Source of the DNA: Flavobacteriia bacterium
GTDB taxonomy: Bacteria > Bacteroidota > Bacteroidia > Flavobacteriales > Flavobacteriaceae
Length of the DNA stretch: 33,425 bases
NCBI GenBank assembly: GCA_013298525.1
Contig: JAAFHW010000024.1
Span: 1 to 33,425 of the forward strand
Direction of reading: 5' to 3'
Shown here: positions 15,934 to 23,797 of the stretch, piece by piece
How the letters are laid out: each line of letters starts with the position of its first letter
Numbering within the stretch: the first letter of the stretch is position 1
Position numbers and translations under genes: made by a program
The notes under the pieces: model-generated
What the model saw: only the letters and a program-made list of their open reading frames with translations
The model's database searches: none
What the model was told of the DNA's origin: nothing

Positions 15934-16179
15934 ATGAAAAAATTAATGTTTACAGCTATCGCATTGGTAGCTTTTAGTAGTGTGTCAATGGCAAATACAA
16001 TTGCTGATGAGGAAGTTGTTAAAGAGAATGAAATAAAAAAAGTAATGTTGAGGGAAATTCCTTGTCCAACTGCTTGGAGTATCGCTTACCATTATGCTAG
16101 GCAAGCTGGTCAAACAGAGCAAGAAGCGATTGCTATAGCTTTTGCAGCTTATGACAGATGCTTAGGTTGCCCTGAATAA
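15934..16179 (+). CDS. Small secreted cysteine peptide 1
   Basis: An 81-residue protein of unknown family. A clear signal peptide (MKKLMFTAIALVAFSSVSMA, cleavage near residue 20) is followed by an acidic/basic leader-like stretch (TIADEEVVKENEIKKVMLRE). The C-terminal core runs from Cys44 to Cys76, with an extra Cys79 (CLGC). The core matches the next gene product in spacing: C-X31-C, with Gly, Thr-Glu, Glu and Arg-Cys at the same positions. The mature part is therefore a 35- to 60-residue peptide, probably folded by a disulphide in the periplasm or outside the cell. It is the first gene of the five-gene unit. It could be a signalling, antimicrobial or ligand peptide; nothing proves which. 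Confidence 0.7.
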   Translation: MKKLMFTAIALVAFSSVSMANTIADEEVVKENEIKKVMLREIPCPTAWSIAYHYARQAGQTEQEAIAIAFAAYDRCLGCPE

Positions 16180-16213
16180 TTTAATGATTTAATAATTTAA
16201 CAATAATACAAAT

Positions 16214-16417
16214 ATGAAAAATCTATTTTTTACACTAACATTACTTTTGGTCGCTAATACTGCATCTCCTGAAGAAAAAAAAGCATCTATAGTAAAACAA
16301 CACCCTTGTGTTATAGCATTCCATAATTCGGTAAATTGGTATGAGACACACGGATACACTGAAGAAGAATATGCACCTTTAGTCGCTGCTGCTTTTTATA
16401 GATGTATGAACTTATAA
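16214..16417 (+). CDS. Small secreted cysteine peptide 2
   Basis: A 67-residue paralogue of the preceding peptide, 34 bases downstream. A short signal peptide (MKNLFFTLTLLLVANTA) is followed by a brief Lys-rich stretch and the core from Cys32 to Cys64. Aligned without gaps to peptide 1, the core shares Cys1, Ala4, Gly16, Thr18, Glu19, Glu21, Ala29, Arg32 and Cys33 (core numbering), and the Pro before the first Cys. It lacks the third Cys of peptide 1. Both cores look like two helices clamped by a disulphide. No family is recognised. It is co-directional with the GLPGLI genes that start 83 bases later. Confidence 0.68.
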   Translation: MKNLFFTLTLLLVANTASPEEKKASIVKQHPCVIAFHNSVNWYETHGYTEEEYAPLVAAAFYRCMNL

Positions 16418-16500
16418 ATATTGCCAATTTTTTTAAAAGTATAAAATTTTAAAATATTGTAAACTAATAATTCATACTACTCTATTTAATATAAAATGAA

Positions 16501-17211
16501 ATGAAAAAAATAACATTAATACTATTCTTATATTCAATCTTAATGTTTGGTCAAGATAAAACAAGTAGGGTAGAATATAGTTTAATAGTCGGAGAAGATT
16601 CAAAATTTGATAATAGTCCAGTAGCAGAATACTATAAAGAAGCGAGGAAAAATGCTAAATATGTTACTTTTTTTTTAGATTTCAATGATACCGCCATGCT
16701 ATTTTATGAAAATAAAAAAATGATTAGTGGTGAAAATAATACTAATTTCAGCTCTGCCTTTAGTGGAGTTGATGGTAAATATTACAAAGAAAAAAAATCA
16801 AATATTATTTTTAATGAAATTAATAATCACATAGGTCATATAATTCTGAAAAAAATAGATGATACAAAATGGATATTAACAAAAGAAAGTAAAAAAATTC
16901 AAGGCTATTTATGTTATAAAGCAACTACTGTATCAACAGTTAAAAACTCAGCTGGAACATTTAAAAGAACCATTATTGCTTGGTATTGCCCAACAATTCC
17001 TGCTTCATTTGGGCCAAAAGGTTATGGCGGATTACCTGGATTAATTTTGGAATTACAAGATAGGAATATTATCATTGGTGCAACAAAAATAGAACTTAAA
17101 ACAAAAGATGCAAAAATTGAAATTCCAAAAAATGCAAAAATTGTTACAGAGGAAGAGTACAAAAAATTAATTACAGATTTTGCAAAAAAAATAGAAGATG
17201 AATCTAAATAA
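16501..17211 (+). CDS. GLPGLI family protein (first copy)
   Basis: A 236-residue exported protein of the Bacteroidota-only GLPGLI family, whose function is not known. The signal peptide covers about residues 1-18 (MKKITLILFLYSILMFGQ). The signature GPKGYGGLPGLILEL places GLPGLI at 177-182. It follows a conserved cysteine pair, Cys138 (GYLCYKA) and Cys163 (AWYCP), that may form a disulphide. Members often sit just before TonB-receptor-like barrels, as here. Its last 14 bases overlap the start of the second copy, which implies translational coupling. The divergence of the two copies outside the core points to an old duplication. Confidence 0.92.
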   Translation: MKKITLILFLYSILMFGQDKTSRVEYSLIVGEDSKFDNSPVAEYYKEARKNAKYVTFFLDFNDTAMLFYENKKMISGENNTNFSSAFSGVDGKYYKEKKSNIIFNEINNHIGHIILKKIDDTKWILTKESKKIQGYLCYKATTVSTVKNSAGTFKRTIIAWYCPTIPASFGPKGYGGLPGLILELQDRNIIIGATKIELKTKDAKIEIPKNAKIVTEEEYKKLITDFAKKIEDESK

Positions 17212-17884
17212 AATAATATTTCTTTTATTACCTTTTATTAATTTGTCATATGGGCAAAATAGAGTTATTGAATACAAAATGTTACTCAATAAGTCCAATA
17301 CAATGGAAAACAGAGTGTTTGACGCTTATCCAAATGCAGAGGAAAACCTTAAATTGGTATCCTTATCATTGGTTTACAATAAAGACGAGATGATATTTTA
17401 TATAAAAAAAATTCCTAAAACTGTACAAGACGACATAGGCTCATCTCTGTTAATAACCGATATTCAAGGTATTTATCACAGAAAGAGTAATTCCGAAGAT
17501 TTGTTTATAGAGATTGAAAAATATGGTAGTCAAGAAAATTTTATTGTTAAGAAAAAATCTACAACATCGTGGAATATAACTACAGAAAAGAAAATGATTT
17601 GTGGTTATGAATGCATAAAAGCAATTTCAACTTTCGATGTTGATTCTGATGAAAATGAAGTAAAAAAACGTTTAAGCCCAATTATTGCTTGGTATTGTCC
17701 ACAACTAAACGATTCTTACGGACCTAAAGGTATTGGAGGATTGCCAGGTGTTATTTTAGAATTGGAACATATTTCTTTGGTTTATGTTGCTGTAAAAATT
17801 AATGATAAAGAAAATAACGATATAATTTCACTACCAAAAGACAAAAAAATAATTACAGAATCTCAAATGTTTGAAGGTTTTTAA
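17198..17884 (+). CDS. GLPGLI family protein (second copy)
   Basis: A 228-residue exported paralogue of the preceding protein. The signal peptide covers about residues 1-19 (MNLNKIIFLLLPFINLSYG). The core reads GPKGIGGLPGVILEL, so the name-giving motif is GLPGVI at 181-186. The cysteine pair is conserved (Cys139 in GYECIKA and Cys167 in AWYCP), with an extra Cys135. The ATG lies inside the end of the first copy in another frame (14-base overlap). The beta-barrel gene starts 55 bases after its stop. Two tandem, non-identical copies may form a heteromer or handle two different ligands, perhaps matching the two peptides; that is speculation from gene number. Confidence 0.91.
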   Translation: MNLNKIIFLLLPFINLSYGQNRVIEYKMLLNKSNTMENRVFDAYPNAEENLKLVSLSLVYNKDEMIFYIKKIPKTVQDDIGSSLLITDIQGIYHRKSNSEDLFIEIEKYGSQENFIVKKKSTTSWNITTEKKMICGYECIKAISTFDVDSDENEVKKRLSPIIAWYCPQLNDSYGPKGIGGLPGVILELEHISLVYVAVKINDKENNDIISLPKDKKIITESQMFEGF

Positions 17885-17939
17885 TAATTAAGTTTTGTAA
17901 TTAAACAAATTTTTAAAGTAAGAAGATTACTTAATAAAT

Positions 17940-20600
17940 ATGCTAAAATTCTTATTACTATTTTTCACACTTTCAATATTTTCACAAAACCACACCATTA
18001 CAGGTGTGGTTTTTGACGAAAAAGAAAAACCTCTCGAATCAGCGAACATTATTGCCAATCCTATAACCGAAAAAGCTACTTTAAAATTTGCAATTGCAGA
18101 TAATAAAGGTCGTTATCGATTAGAATTAGATGCGAATGTAAAATATGAAGTAACAGTTTCCTACATAGGATATACTGAGGAAGTATTAATTCTAGAACCT
18201 AACTCAACCATAACTACCCACGATTTTAAACTAAAATCTACTGGTGAAATACTAAAAGAAATCGTAATCAAACACGAATACAAACCCATTGTAATAAAAA
18301 AGGATACACTAACCTATGACATTAAAGCTTTTGCCAATGGCAATGAGCGAAAAATGAAAGAAGTTCTTGAAAAATTGCCTGGCGTAGAAGTAGATAAAAA
18401 AGGAAATGTAACTGTTCAAGGTAAGAAAGTTACCAAAATGATGGTAGAAGGAAAATCATTTTTTGGTGGTGGTTCTAAACTTGCTGTAGAAAATATTCCT
18501 GCTGATGCTCTTGATAAAATTGAAGTTATTGATCATTTCAATGAAGTAGGATTTATGAAACAAGTTTCAGACAGTGATGACTTGGCAATGAATGTAAAAC
18601 TAAAAGAAAACAAAAAGAAATTTGTTTTTGGAGATATAGAGGCTGGAGCTGAAATTGCAAACGATAATGGTTTCCATTTAGCTCATGCTGGTTTATTCTA
18701 CTATGCTCCAAAAACCAACTTAAGTTTTATTGGAGATATTAATAATATTGGTAAAAGCACATTTACATTTGATGATTTAATGCGCTTTCAAGGTGGTGTA
18801 AGTAGTTTTTTATCGGACAGAAAATCACTAACCAATTTGTTTTCTTATACTAATGATAATACCGATGTAGTTCAAAATAAATCACAATTCGGCGCTTTAA
18901 ATTTTAGTTTAGATACTTCACCTAAATTGGCGATTTCTGGTTTTGGAATTTTTTCTAAAGTGTTTATGCAGTCCAAAGTTGAAAGTGAAAACGACTATCT
19001 TCAAAATAGTTTAGTATCCTTTGAGAATAAATTTCAAGATAACAAATCAAGAAGCATACTAGGAATCGGAAATATTAAATTAGATTATTCGCCTAACAAT
19101 AAAGAAAAAATATATTACAATTCACAATTCCAATCAAGTGCAAACGATATTGACAACATCATCAATTCAGTTACAAATGTAAATTCAAATACTTTTGAAA
19201 CTATTTCTAAAGCTGAAAATGTTTCTGTAAAACAATTTATGGAATGGCATAAAAGTTATAATGAACATCACACAACTACTTTTGTCGTAAACCAAGCTTA
19301 CGAAAAAAACACACCTCAAAATCGTTGGTTAACAAATGAAACTTTTTTAACAGGATTAATTCCTCTGCAAAATGATTCAAGTTATACTATAGACCAAATT
19401 AAAAGAGTAAAAAGCAATAACGTTGATGCGTTATTCAAACATTATTGGATAATAAACAACTTTAATCATTTATACACTAATGTCGGAAACAACTATATTA
19501 ATTCAAATTTTGAAACATCCGAAAAGCAATTGCTTACCAACGGAACAATTAATAATTTTGGAAATAATAGTTTCGGAAATAATGTAAAATACCAGTTAAA
19601 TGATGCTTACATTGGTTTAGAATATAAATTTAAAATAGGAAAATGGACTAATAAACCCGGATTATATTTACATTGGTATAATTTGAATACCAAACAAAAC
19701 CAATCGGATTTTACCATTACTAAAACCTTATTACAACCTCAATTTAATAGTGAATACGAATTTAATAAATCGGAGAGTTTGATTTTTAACTACAAGCTAT
19801 CTAATACTTTTCCAGAAGTTAGCCAGTTAGCGAATCAATTTACGTTACAAAGTTATAATTCAGTTTTTAAAGGAAATGCTTTATTAGAGAATGAACAATA
19901 TCACACAGCCAACTTGAGATATTCTAAAATGAATATGTATCGTGGTGTAATTTGGAATGTTACAGCAAGTTTCAACAAAAAAGTAAAGACTACAAGAAAT
20001 GAAATTCAACTTAGTGGAATAAATCAATTTTCGACACCTATTTTAACCGATAATCCTGAAACCAACTGGAGATTTATGGGTTCAGTGAGTAAAAAGATTT
20101 ATCGATTTAACTTAAAATTAAACTCTAACTTAAGTTGGTTTAATTATTTGCAATCGGTTAATAATGTTACAACGACAAATGATAGAAACAATCAAAATAT
20201 AGGATTGACTTTTAAAACTGCCTACAAAAAATGGCCCGACATTAGTATTGGTTACAACAAAGGATTCAGCCAATTTAATGGAATTACAAAAAGTAACTAT
20301 CAATCAGATGAACTTACATCAGAAGTTGAATTTACTTTTAAAAAATATTTCACTTTTAGAATTGATTACGAAAATTTAAAAAATACAGATAATTTTAATC
20401 AAACTAACTTTTATGACATCGCCAATACTTCTTTGCGTTATCAGAAAAAAAATAGTCCGTTTGGTTTTGAGTTATTTGTCAATAATATATTTGACAACAA
20501 AGTAAAAAATGATTATTCCTTTTCAGATTTTATGATTACAGAAAGAAGAACTTTTGTTTTACCTAGAGTTTTTATGTTTTCTATAAGTTATAAATTATAA
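17940..20600 (+). CDS. TonB-receptor-like outer-membrane beta-barrel with carboxypeptidase-regulatory domain
   Basis: An 886-residue outer-membrane protein. A signal peptide (MLKFLLLFFTLSIFS) is followed by a carboxypeptidase-regulatory-like beta-sandwich at about 18-105 (ITGVVFDEKEKPLESANI, VSYIGYTEEVLIL). A plug-like domain lies at about 120-225 (MKEVLEKLPGVEVDKKGNVTV, IPADALDKIEVIDHF). The rest, to the C-terminus, is a long barrel of alternating aromatic strands ending FVLPRVFMFSISYKL. This matches the barrel family that partners GLPGLI proteins, related to TonB-dependent receptors, although a TonB box is not obvious. It is the last gene of the unit and its stop is only 3 bases from the end of a convergent gene. 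Substrate unknown; import of, or response to, a peptide is one possibility. Confidence 0.88.
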   Translation: MLKFLLLFFTLSIFSQNHTITGVVFDEKEKPLESANIIANPITEKATLKFAIADNKGRYRLELDANVKYEVTVSYIGYTEEVLILEPNSTITTHDFKLKSTGEILKEIVIKHEYKPIVIKKDTLTYDIKAFANGNERKMKEVLEKLPGVEVDKKGNVTVQGKKVTKMMVEGKSFFGGGSKLAVENIPADALDKIEVIDHFNEVGFMKQVSDSDDLAMNVKLKENKKKFVFGDIEAGAEIANDNGFHLAHAGLFYYAPKTNLSFIGDINNIGKSTFTFDDLMRFQGGVSSFLSDRKSLTNLFSYTNDNTDVVQNKSQFGALNFSLDTSPKLAISGFGIFSKVFMQSKVESENDYLQNSLVSFENKFQDNKSRSILGIGNIKLDYSPNNKEKIYYNSQFQSSANDIDNIINSVTNVNSNTFETISKAENVSVKQFMEWHKSYNEHHTTTFVVNQAYEKNTPQNRWLTNETFLTGLIPLQNDSSYTIDQIKRVKSNNVDALFKHYWIINNFNHLYTNVGNNYINSNFETSEKQLLTNGTINNFGNNSFGNNVKYQLNDAYIGLEYKFKIGKWTNKPGLYLHWYNLNTKQNQSDFTITKTLLQPQFNSEYEFNKSESLIFNYKLSNTFPEVSQLANQFTLQSYNSVFKGNALLENEQYHTANLRYSKMNMYRGVIWNVTASFNKKVKTTRNEIQLSGINQFSTPILTDNPETNWRFMGSVSKKIYRFNLKLNSNLSWFNYLQSVNNVTTTNDRNNQNIGLTFKTAYKKWPDISIGYNKGFSQFNGITKSNYQSDELTSEVEFTFKKYFTFRIDYENLKNTDNFNQTNFYDIANTSLRYQKKNSPFGFELFVNNIFDNKVKNDYSFSDFMITERRTFVLPRVFMFSISYKL

Positions 20601-20603
20601 TAT

Positions 20604-21047
20604 CTACGGCTGTTTTTTATTTTTTAATATATTTAAAGTAATATAGTCATTGGTTGTTTGCCAGCCATTTTCAGTTTTTAAGTACTTTATTATACCATTA
20701 ATTTTAACTTCTGTGTTTTTTGGAACTTTATAAACAATACATTGGCAAAATGCTGTTTTTGGGCTTTTTTCATATAGGTTTAGAAAATTTGCATCAGAAA
20801 AGTATGGTTTTTTTATAAAGCCATTTTCTAAATATTTAATTTTTGCAGAATAAAAAATTTTGTAACTCTTTACGCCATTAATTTCTTCTTCAATTGCGTT
20901 TTCTTTTTTACAATTTAAAAGTTCTACTTTGTTATTAGATTCTTCTCTTACCTTTTTATTTATGTCTGAATAAATTTCAGACTCATTTGGTAAATTTGTG
21001 CATGATACTAAAACTGCAATAAGGAGTAGATAAATTATTTTATTCAT
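20604..21047 (-). CDS. Putative lipoprotein, 147 residues
   Basis: Read from the internal ATG at 21047, this starts with a lipoprotein signal (MNKIIYLLLIAVLVSC; lipobox Cys16), so it is probably lipid-anchored at the outer or inner membrane. The mature part is lysine- and asparagine-rich with three further cysteines (LLNCKKE, FCQC) and predicted strands (SYKIFYSAKIKYL, YKVPKNTEVKINGIIKYL). I recognise no family. The frame is open upstream for 70 codons that encode an antitoxin-like sequence. The true start may therefore be 21257, giving a 217-residue fusion, but the perfect lipoprotein signal argues for 21047. The gene ends 3 bases from the convergent beta-barrel gene with no terminator between them. 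Confidence 0.7.
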   Translation of the reverse strand: MNKIIYLLLIAVLVSCTNLPNESEIYSDINKKVREESNNKVELLNCKKENAIEEEINGVKSYKIFYSAKIKYLENGFIKKPYFSDANFLNLYEKSPKTAFCQCIVYKVPKNTEVKINGIIKYLKTENGWQTTNDYITLNILKNKKQP

Positions 21048-21257
21048 TTTATTTTTCTTTAACGATACTAGGTGTTTTTTTGCATCAAAATCTTTAGCAA
21101 TTCCACTTTCAATTCCTTCATTAATAGCTTTTTTTAATGATATTATTTTGCTTTTATCCTCTTTAATTAAGCGTAAATCTGTACAAATTAATTCACTATT
21201 GTCTTTTAATCTAATTTCAGTATGATTATCTGAAGATTTAGAAGTGTTTTGTTTCAT
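21048..21257 (-). pseudogene. ParD-type antitoxin remnant fused in frame to the lipoprotein
   Basis: Seventy codons encode a sequence resembling a ParD-family ribbon-helix-helix antitoxin. NTSKSSDNHTE recalls the NTS-x-S-x-G-x-H-F-E opening. SELICTDLRLIKEDKSKI corresponds to SEVIRAGLRLLEE. AINEGIESGIAKDFDAKKHL and the LKKNK end are typical of Bacteroidota ParD. About 14 residues between the first strand and the first helix are missing, so DNA binding is probably lost. There is no stop: an A-rich run (AAAGAAAAATAAAATG) leads straight into the lipoprotein ATG. No ParE toxin gene is adjacent. It could instead be a translated N-terminal part of a 217-residue protein. Confidence 0.55.
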
Positions 21258-21308
21258 GATTTTGTTTATGTGTATAAATAGAATTTTTACTTATTTTTTA
21301 ATCTGTAT

Positions 21309-22115
21309 TTATTTTAACTCAGGAAATATTATTTCAACTATTTCTACAAATTCTTTGTCTTGAATTGGTTTGTTTTCTTGATATTCATTTATCTTCTTTT
21401 TTAATGTTCCTTTACGATAATCTAATTCTTGTATTTTAGATGTTCTTTTGTAAACATTCATTGCTTTTAAAATAATATCTCCATTTTCTCTATAATGCTG
21501 TATTGCATTATTTAAAATTCCTAATAAATTAGGAAAGTTAAAGTGTATTGGTTTATCTAGTTTTAAGGATAAAATAACGAATAGTTCTCTTTGTTTATAA
21601 AATGCTTTTTCAATTTTTTCAAGATTATTTAGTTTTACTATAAATCTCAAGAAAGACCATGTCTCAAGTTCGTACTGGCTATCTATTTTTTTGTATAATT
21701 CATTAATGAAAAGTATGTCCTCTTCTTTTATCTTATAGTTTCGTTTAAATAATTCAATGATGGAAAAAATTAATAAACTATTTTTTTCATGAAAGTAATT
21801 TTCTGCCAATCTTATGAATACAGTTTTTTTTGTATCATCTAAATAGTTTACTTCTAAATCAATATTTTTAGTTCTTAATAAATAGTATGAAAATTTATTT
21901 TTGCTTTTATCTTTTAAAGTTTCATTTAAAATTAGTTTAGAATTAACACCAACAATTTTAGATAAGTTTAATTTATTATTTAAATATTTAGCTTCTTCTG
22001 TATTTAGTTTATCAACTATTCCCATGTTTTGAAAATAGTCTGCTGAACAATCTAAATAGTAATTTTCTATTTCAATTAAAAATTTTTCAATACTTTGTTC
22101 TTTCCATTGATCCAT
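21309..22115 (-). CDS. Hypothetical helical protein, 268 residues
   Basis: No family recognised. The protein is soluble, lacks a signal peptide and is rich in Lys, Glu, Ile, Leu and Asn. Predicted helices run through most of it, with repeat-like pairs (FIRLAENYFHEKNSLLIFSIIELFKRNY, DILFINELYKKIDSQYELETWSFLRFIVKL, IEKAFYKQRELFVILSLKL), giving the look of a helical-repeat scaffold. No catalytic motif stands out. It lies 51 bases upstream of the antitoxin remnant on the same strand, and its upstream region holds no other gene for 310 bases. Its AT-rich codons resemble the rest of the accessory stretch. It could be an immunity-type or cargo gene; that is a guess from context. Confidence 0.6.
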   Translation of the reverse strand: MDQWKEQSIEKFLIEIENYYLDCSADYFQNMGIVDKLNTEEAKYLNNKLNLSKIVGVNSKLILNETLKDKSKNKFSYYLLRTKNIDLEVNYLDDTKKTVFIRLAENYFHEKNSLLIFSIIELFKRNYKIKEEDILFINELYKKIDSQYELETWSFLRFIVKLNNLEKIEKAFYKQRELFVILSLKLDKPIHFNFPNLLGILNNAIQHYRENGDIILKAMNVYKRTSKIQELDYRKGTLKKKINEYQENKPIQDKEFVEIVEIIFPELK

Positions 22116-22425
22116 AATTTAAATTATTTTATATTTTGGCTTTGAGTTTTTAAGATTCTAATTATTGTTAAATTTATATGAAATAAATAACATAATCTAT
22201 TAAGGTAAAAATAATAAAAAAAAGATAAAAATCTATTTAGAATGTAATTTTATTCTTGGTTGTAAATTTATCTGTGAGTACTTGAAAAACTTCCAATTTT
22301 ATCGATGAACGTCAAGGTGGCTGTGGTTTAAAGAGTTTTTTTTCCGTTAAACGATTTTTAATTAATTGTTGTTTTATTGTTATTAAGTTTGATTTGAAAT
22401 TTACAATAACATAGCAATTAGCTCT
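22116..22425. other. Intergenic region between divergent hypothetical genes
   Basis: No gene or RNA recognised in these 310 bases. Near the right end, TAAGTTTG at 22384-22391 matches the -7 consensus for the rightward gene, with TTG at 22366-22368 at a short 15-base spacing. The left part is AT-rich without clear structure. Confidence 0.4.
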
Positions 22426-22818
22426 ATGGAAAATATTTTTGATCCAACTTACAGACAAGATTATTTGAATGGTTATTCAAATGGTTTGAATCCTTACATC
22501 GATTATGATGAGGTGAAGTATAATGATGCTTTTCACTCTGGATTTGTCTCGGGTCGATTGGATTATGAAAATAGAAACGGCTACATCATTGACGGAATTC
22601 CGAAGCGTATTGTTACTAAAAAGGTTTTGGAAGATTTTCTGTTAGCTGGTTTGCTAGGTTTGCCACCAGATACTGATGGTTACACTAATTTTCAGTTGAA
22701 TGTTTTGGCAAAATGGTACCAAAGTGGCACAGAAAAGTATGATCCTAACCAAAGTATGTATCTTTTTGCCATTTTAGAAAAAAATGGTATTCAAGTGGAG
22801 GAAACTTATTATATATAA
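22426..22818 (+). CDS. Hypothetical protein, 130 residues
   Basis: No family recognised. It is a small acidic, tyrosine-rich, soluble protein without a signal peptide. The N-terminal half repeats a Tyr/Gly/Asp theme (YRQDYLNGYSNGLNPYIDYDE, YNDAFHSGFVSGRLDYE), which resembles two copies of an xDYxxGYxxG-type helix and could be an internal duplication. The second half is helical (KVLEDFLLAGLLGLPPDTDGYTNFQLNVLAKWYQSGTEKY). It is a single gene with a plausible promoter, convergent with the NYN-domain gene 30 bases away. Confidence 0.65.
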   Translation: MENIFDPTYRQDYLNGYSNGLNPYIDYDEVKYNDAFHSGFVSGRLDYENRNGYIIDGIPKRIVTKKVLEDFLLAGLLGLPPDTDGYTNFQLNVLAKWYQSGTEKYDPNQSMYLFAILEKNGIQVEETYYI

Positions 22819-22848
22819 ATCTTCTAAAAGCAAGTTACTTCTCGACTT

Positions 22849-23610
22849 TTACTTTCTTCTTACATAAATGTGTTTGATGTTGTTTTTACCGCTTTCGCGT
22901 TCGTCGATTTCGAAACGATTGATGTTTTTGATTAGCGCCAACATTTTAGGAAAACCATAGTTTCTTGGGTCGAAATCGGTTTTCTTTTTTAGCATTAAAT
23001 TTCCTAATTCTCCTAAAAATGCCCAACCGTTTTCGTCTTCCAAATCGGAAATACTATCGGCTAAAAGTTTAATGATTTTTGGATCTATTTTACTTATTGG
23101 AGTGTTGGTTGCTTTGGTAGTTTTAGTTGTTTTTTTGTTGCTACTTTCTGCTATTGGTTCTAAATCTGGTTTTTTAAGAATTTCTATATAGATGAATTTG
23201 TCGCAAGCTGTGATGAATGGCGTTAGGGTTTTCTTTTCTCCAATTCCGATAACTTTCATACCAGCTTCACGAAGCCTTGTAGCCAATCGTGTAAAATCGG
23301 AATCGCTTGAAACAATACAAAATCCGTCTACTTTTCCGGTGTAAAGAATGTCCATAGCATCTATTATTAATGCGCTATCGCTTGCGTTTTTTCCTGTAGA
23401 ATAACTATATTGTTGAATAGGAGTTATGGCGTTTTCTAACAAAACGTTTTTCCAACCCGAAACGGTTGGTTTGGTCCAATCGGCATAAATTCGCTTGAAT
23501 GTTGGTGTTCCGTATTTGGCGATTTCTTCAAACATTTCTTTTACGTTGGCATAAGGAACGTTGTCTGCATCGATGAGAACAGCAAATTTTAGGTCGTTTT
23601 TAGTAGTCAT
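22849..23610 (-). CDS. NYN-domain protein with C-terminal OST-HTH/LOTUS domain
   Basis: A probable RNA-binding or RNA-cleaving cytoplasmic protein of the LabA/DUF88 type. The NYN (PIN-like) domain covers about 8-145. Its acidic metal-binding residues are visible in VLIDADNVPY (Asp14, Asp16) and SSDSDF (Asp103, Asp105), along with the supporting NASDSALIIDAMD segment. A Lys/Thr-rich linker (about 150-172) leads to an OST-HTH-like domain at about 176-250 (GWAFLGELGNLMLKKK, YGFPKMLALIKNI), which in related proteins binds RNA. The catalytic set looks complete, so it may be an active nuclease. It is a single gene; a TACATTTG -7-like box lies on the minus strand at 23629-23636. The target RNA is unknown. 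Confidence 0.9.
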   Translation of the reverse strand: MTTKNDLKFAVLIDADNVPYANVKEMFEEIAKYGTPTFKRIYADWTKPTVSGWKNVLLENAITPIQQYSYSTGKNASDSALIIDAMDILYTGKVDGFCIVSSDSDFTRLATRLREAGMKVIGIGEKKTLTPFITACDKFIYIEILKKPDLEPIAESSNKKTTKTTKATNTPISKIDPKIIKLLADSISDLEDENGWAFLGELGNLMLKKKTDFDPRNYGFPKMLALIKNINRFEIDERESGKNNIKHIYVRRK

Positions 23611-23628
23611 GGGATTGTTTTAGATTAT

Positions 23629-23636
23629 CAAATGTA
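23629..23636 (-). promoter_or_regulatory. Possible -7 box of the NYN-domain gene
   Basis: The minus strand reads TACATTTG, a perfect TAnnTTTG match, 18 bases upstream of the ATG. A -33 TTG is not evident at the usual distance. Confidence 0.4.
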
Positions 23637-23797
23637 GTGAATTAAACTAATAGAGTGGAAAGCCATTGTGTAAAAAAGTGCTATTTTTGTTCTTGTAAAA
23701 AAGCGACCTGAGAAGCTCTTTTTACAACTTACAAAAATGTGCTTTTTTAGATAATGCTTGTAACGTATAGCTGGATTGGCTTCTAATACTTAAGATA

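Noticed and set aside
22240..22340. Possible tRNA or small RNA in the 310-base gap
   Set aside because: No T-loop signature, no cloverleaf pairing and no terminator hairpin could be found.
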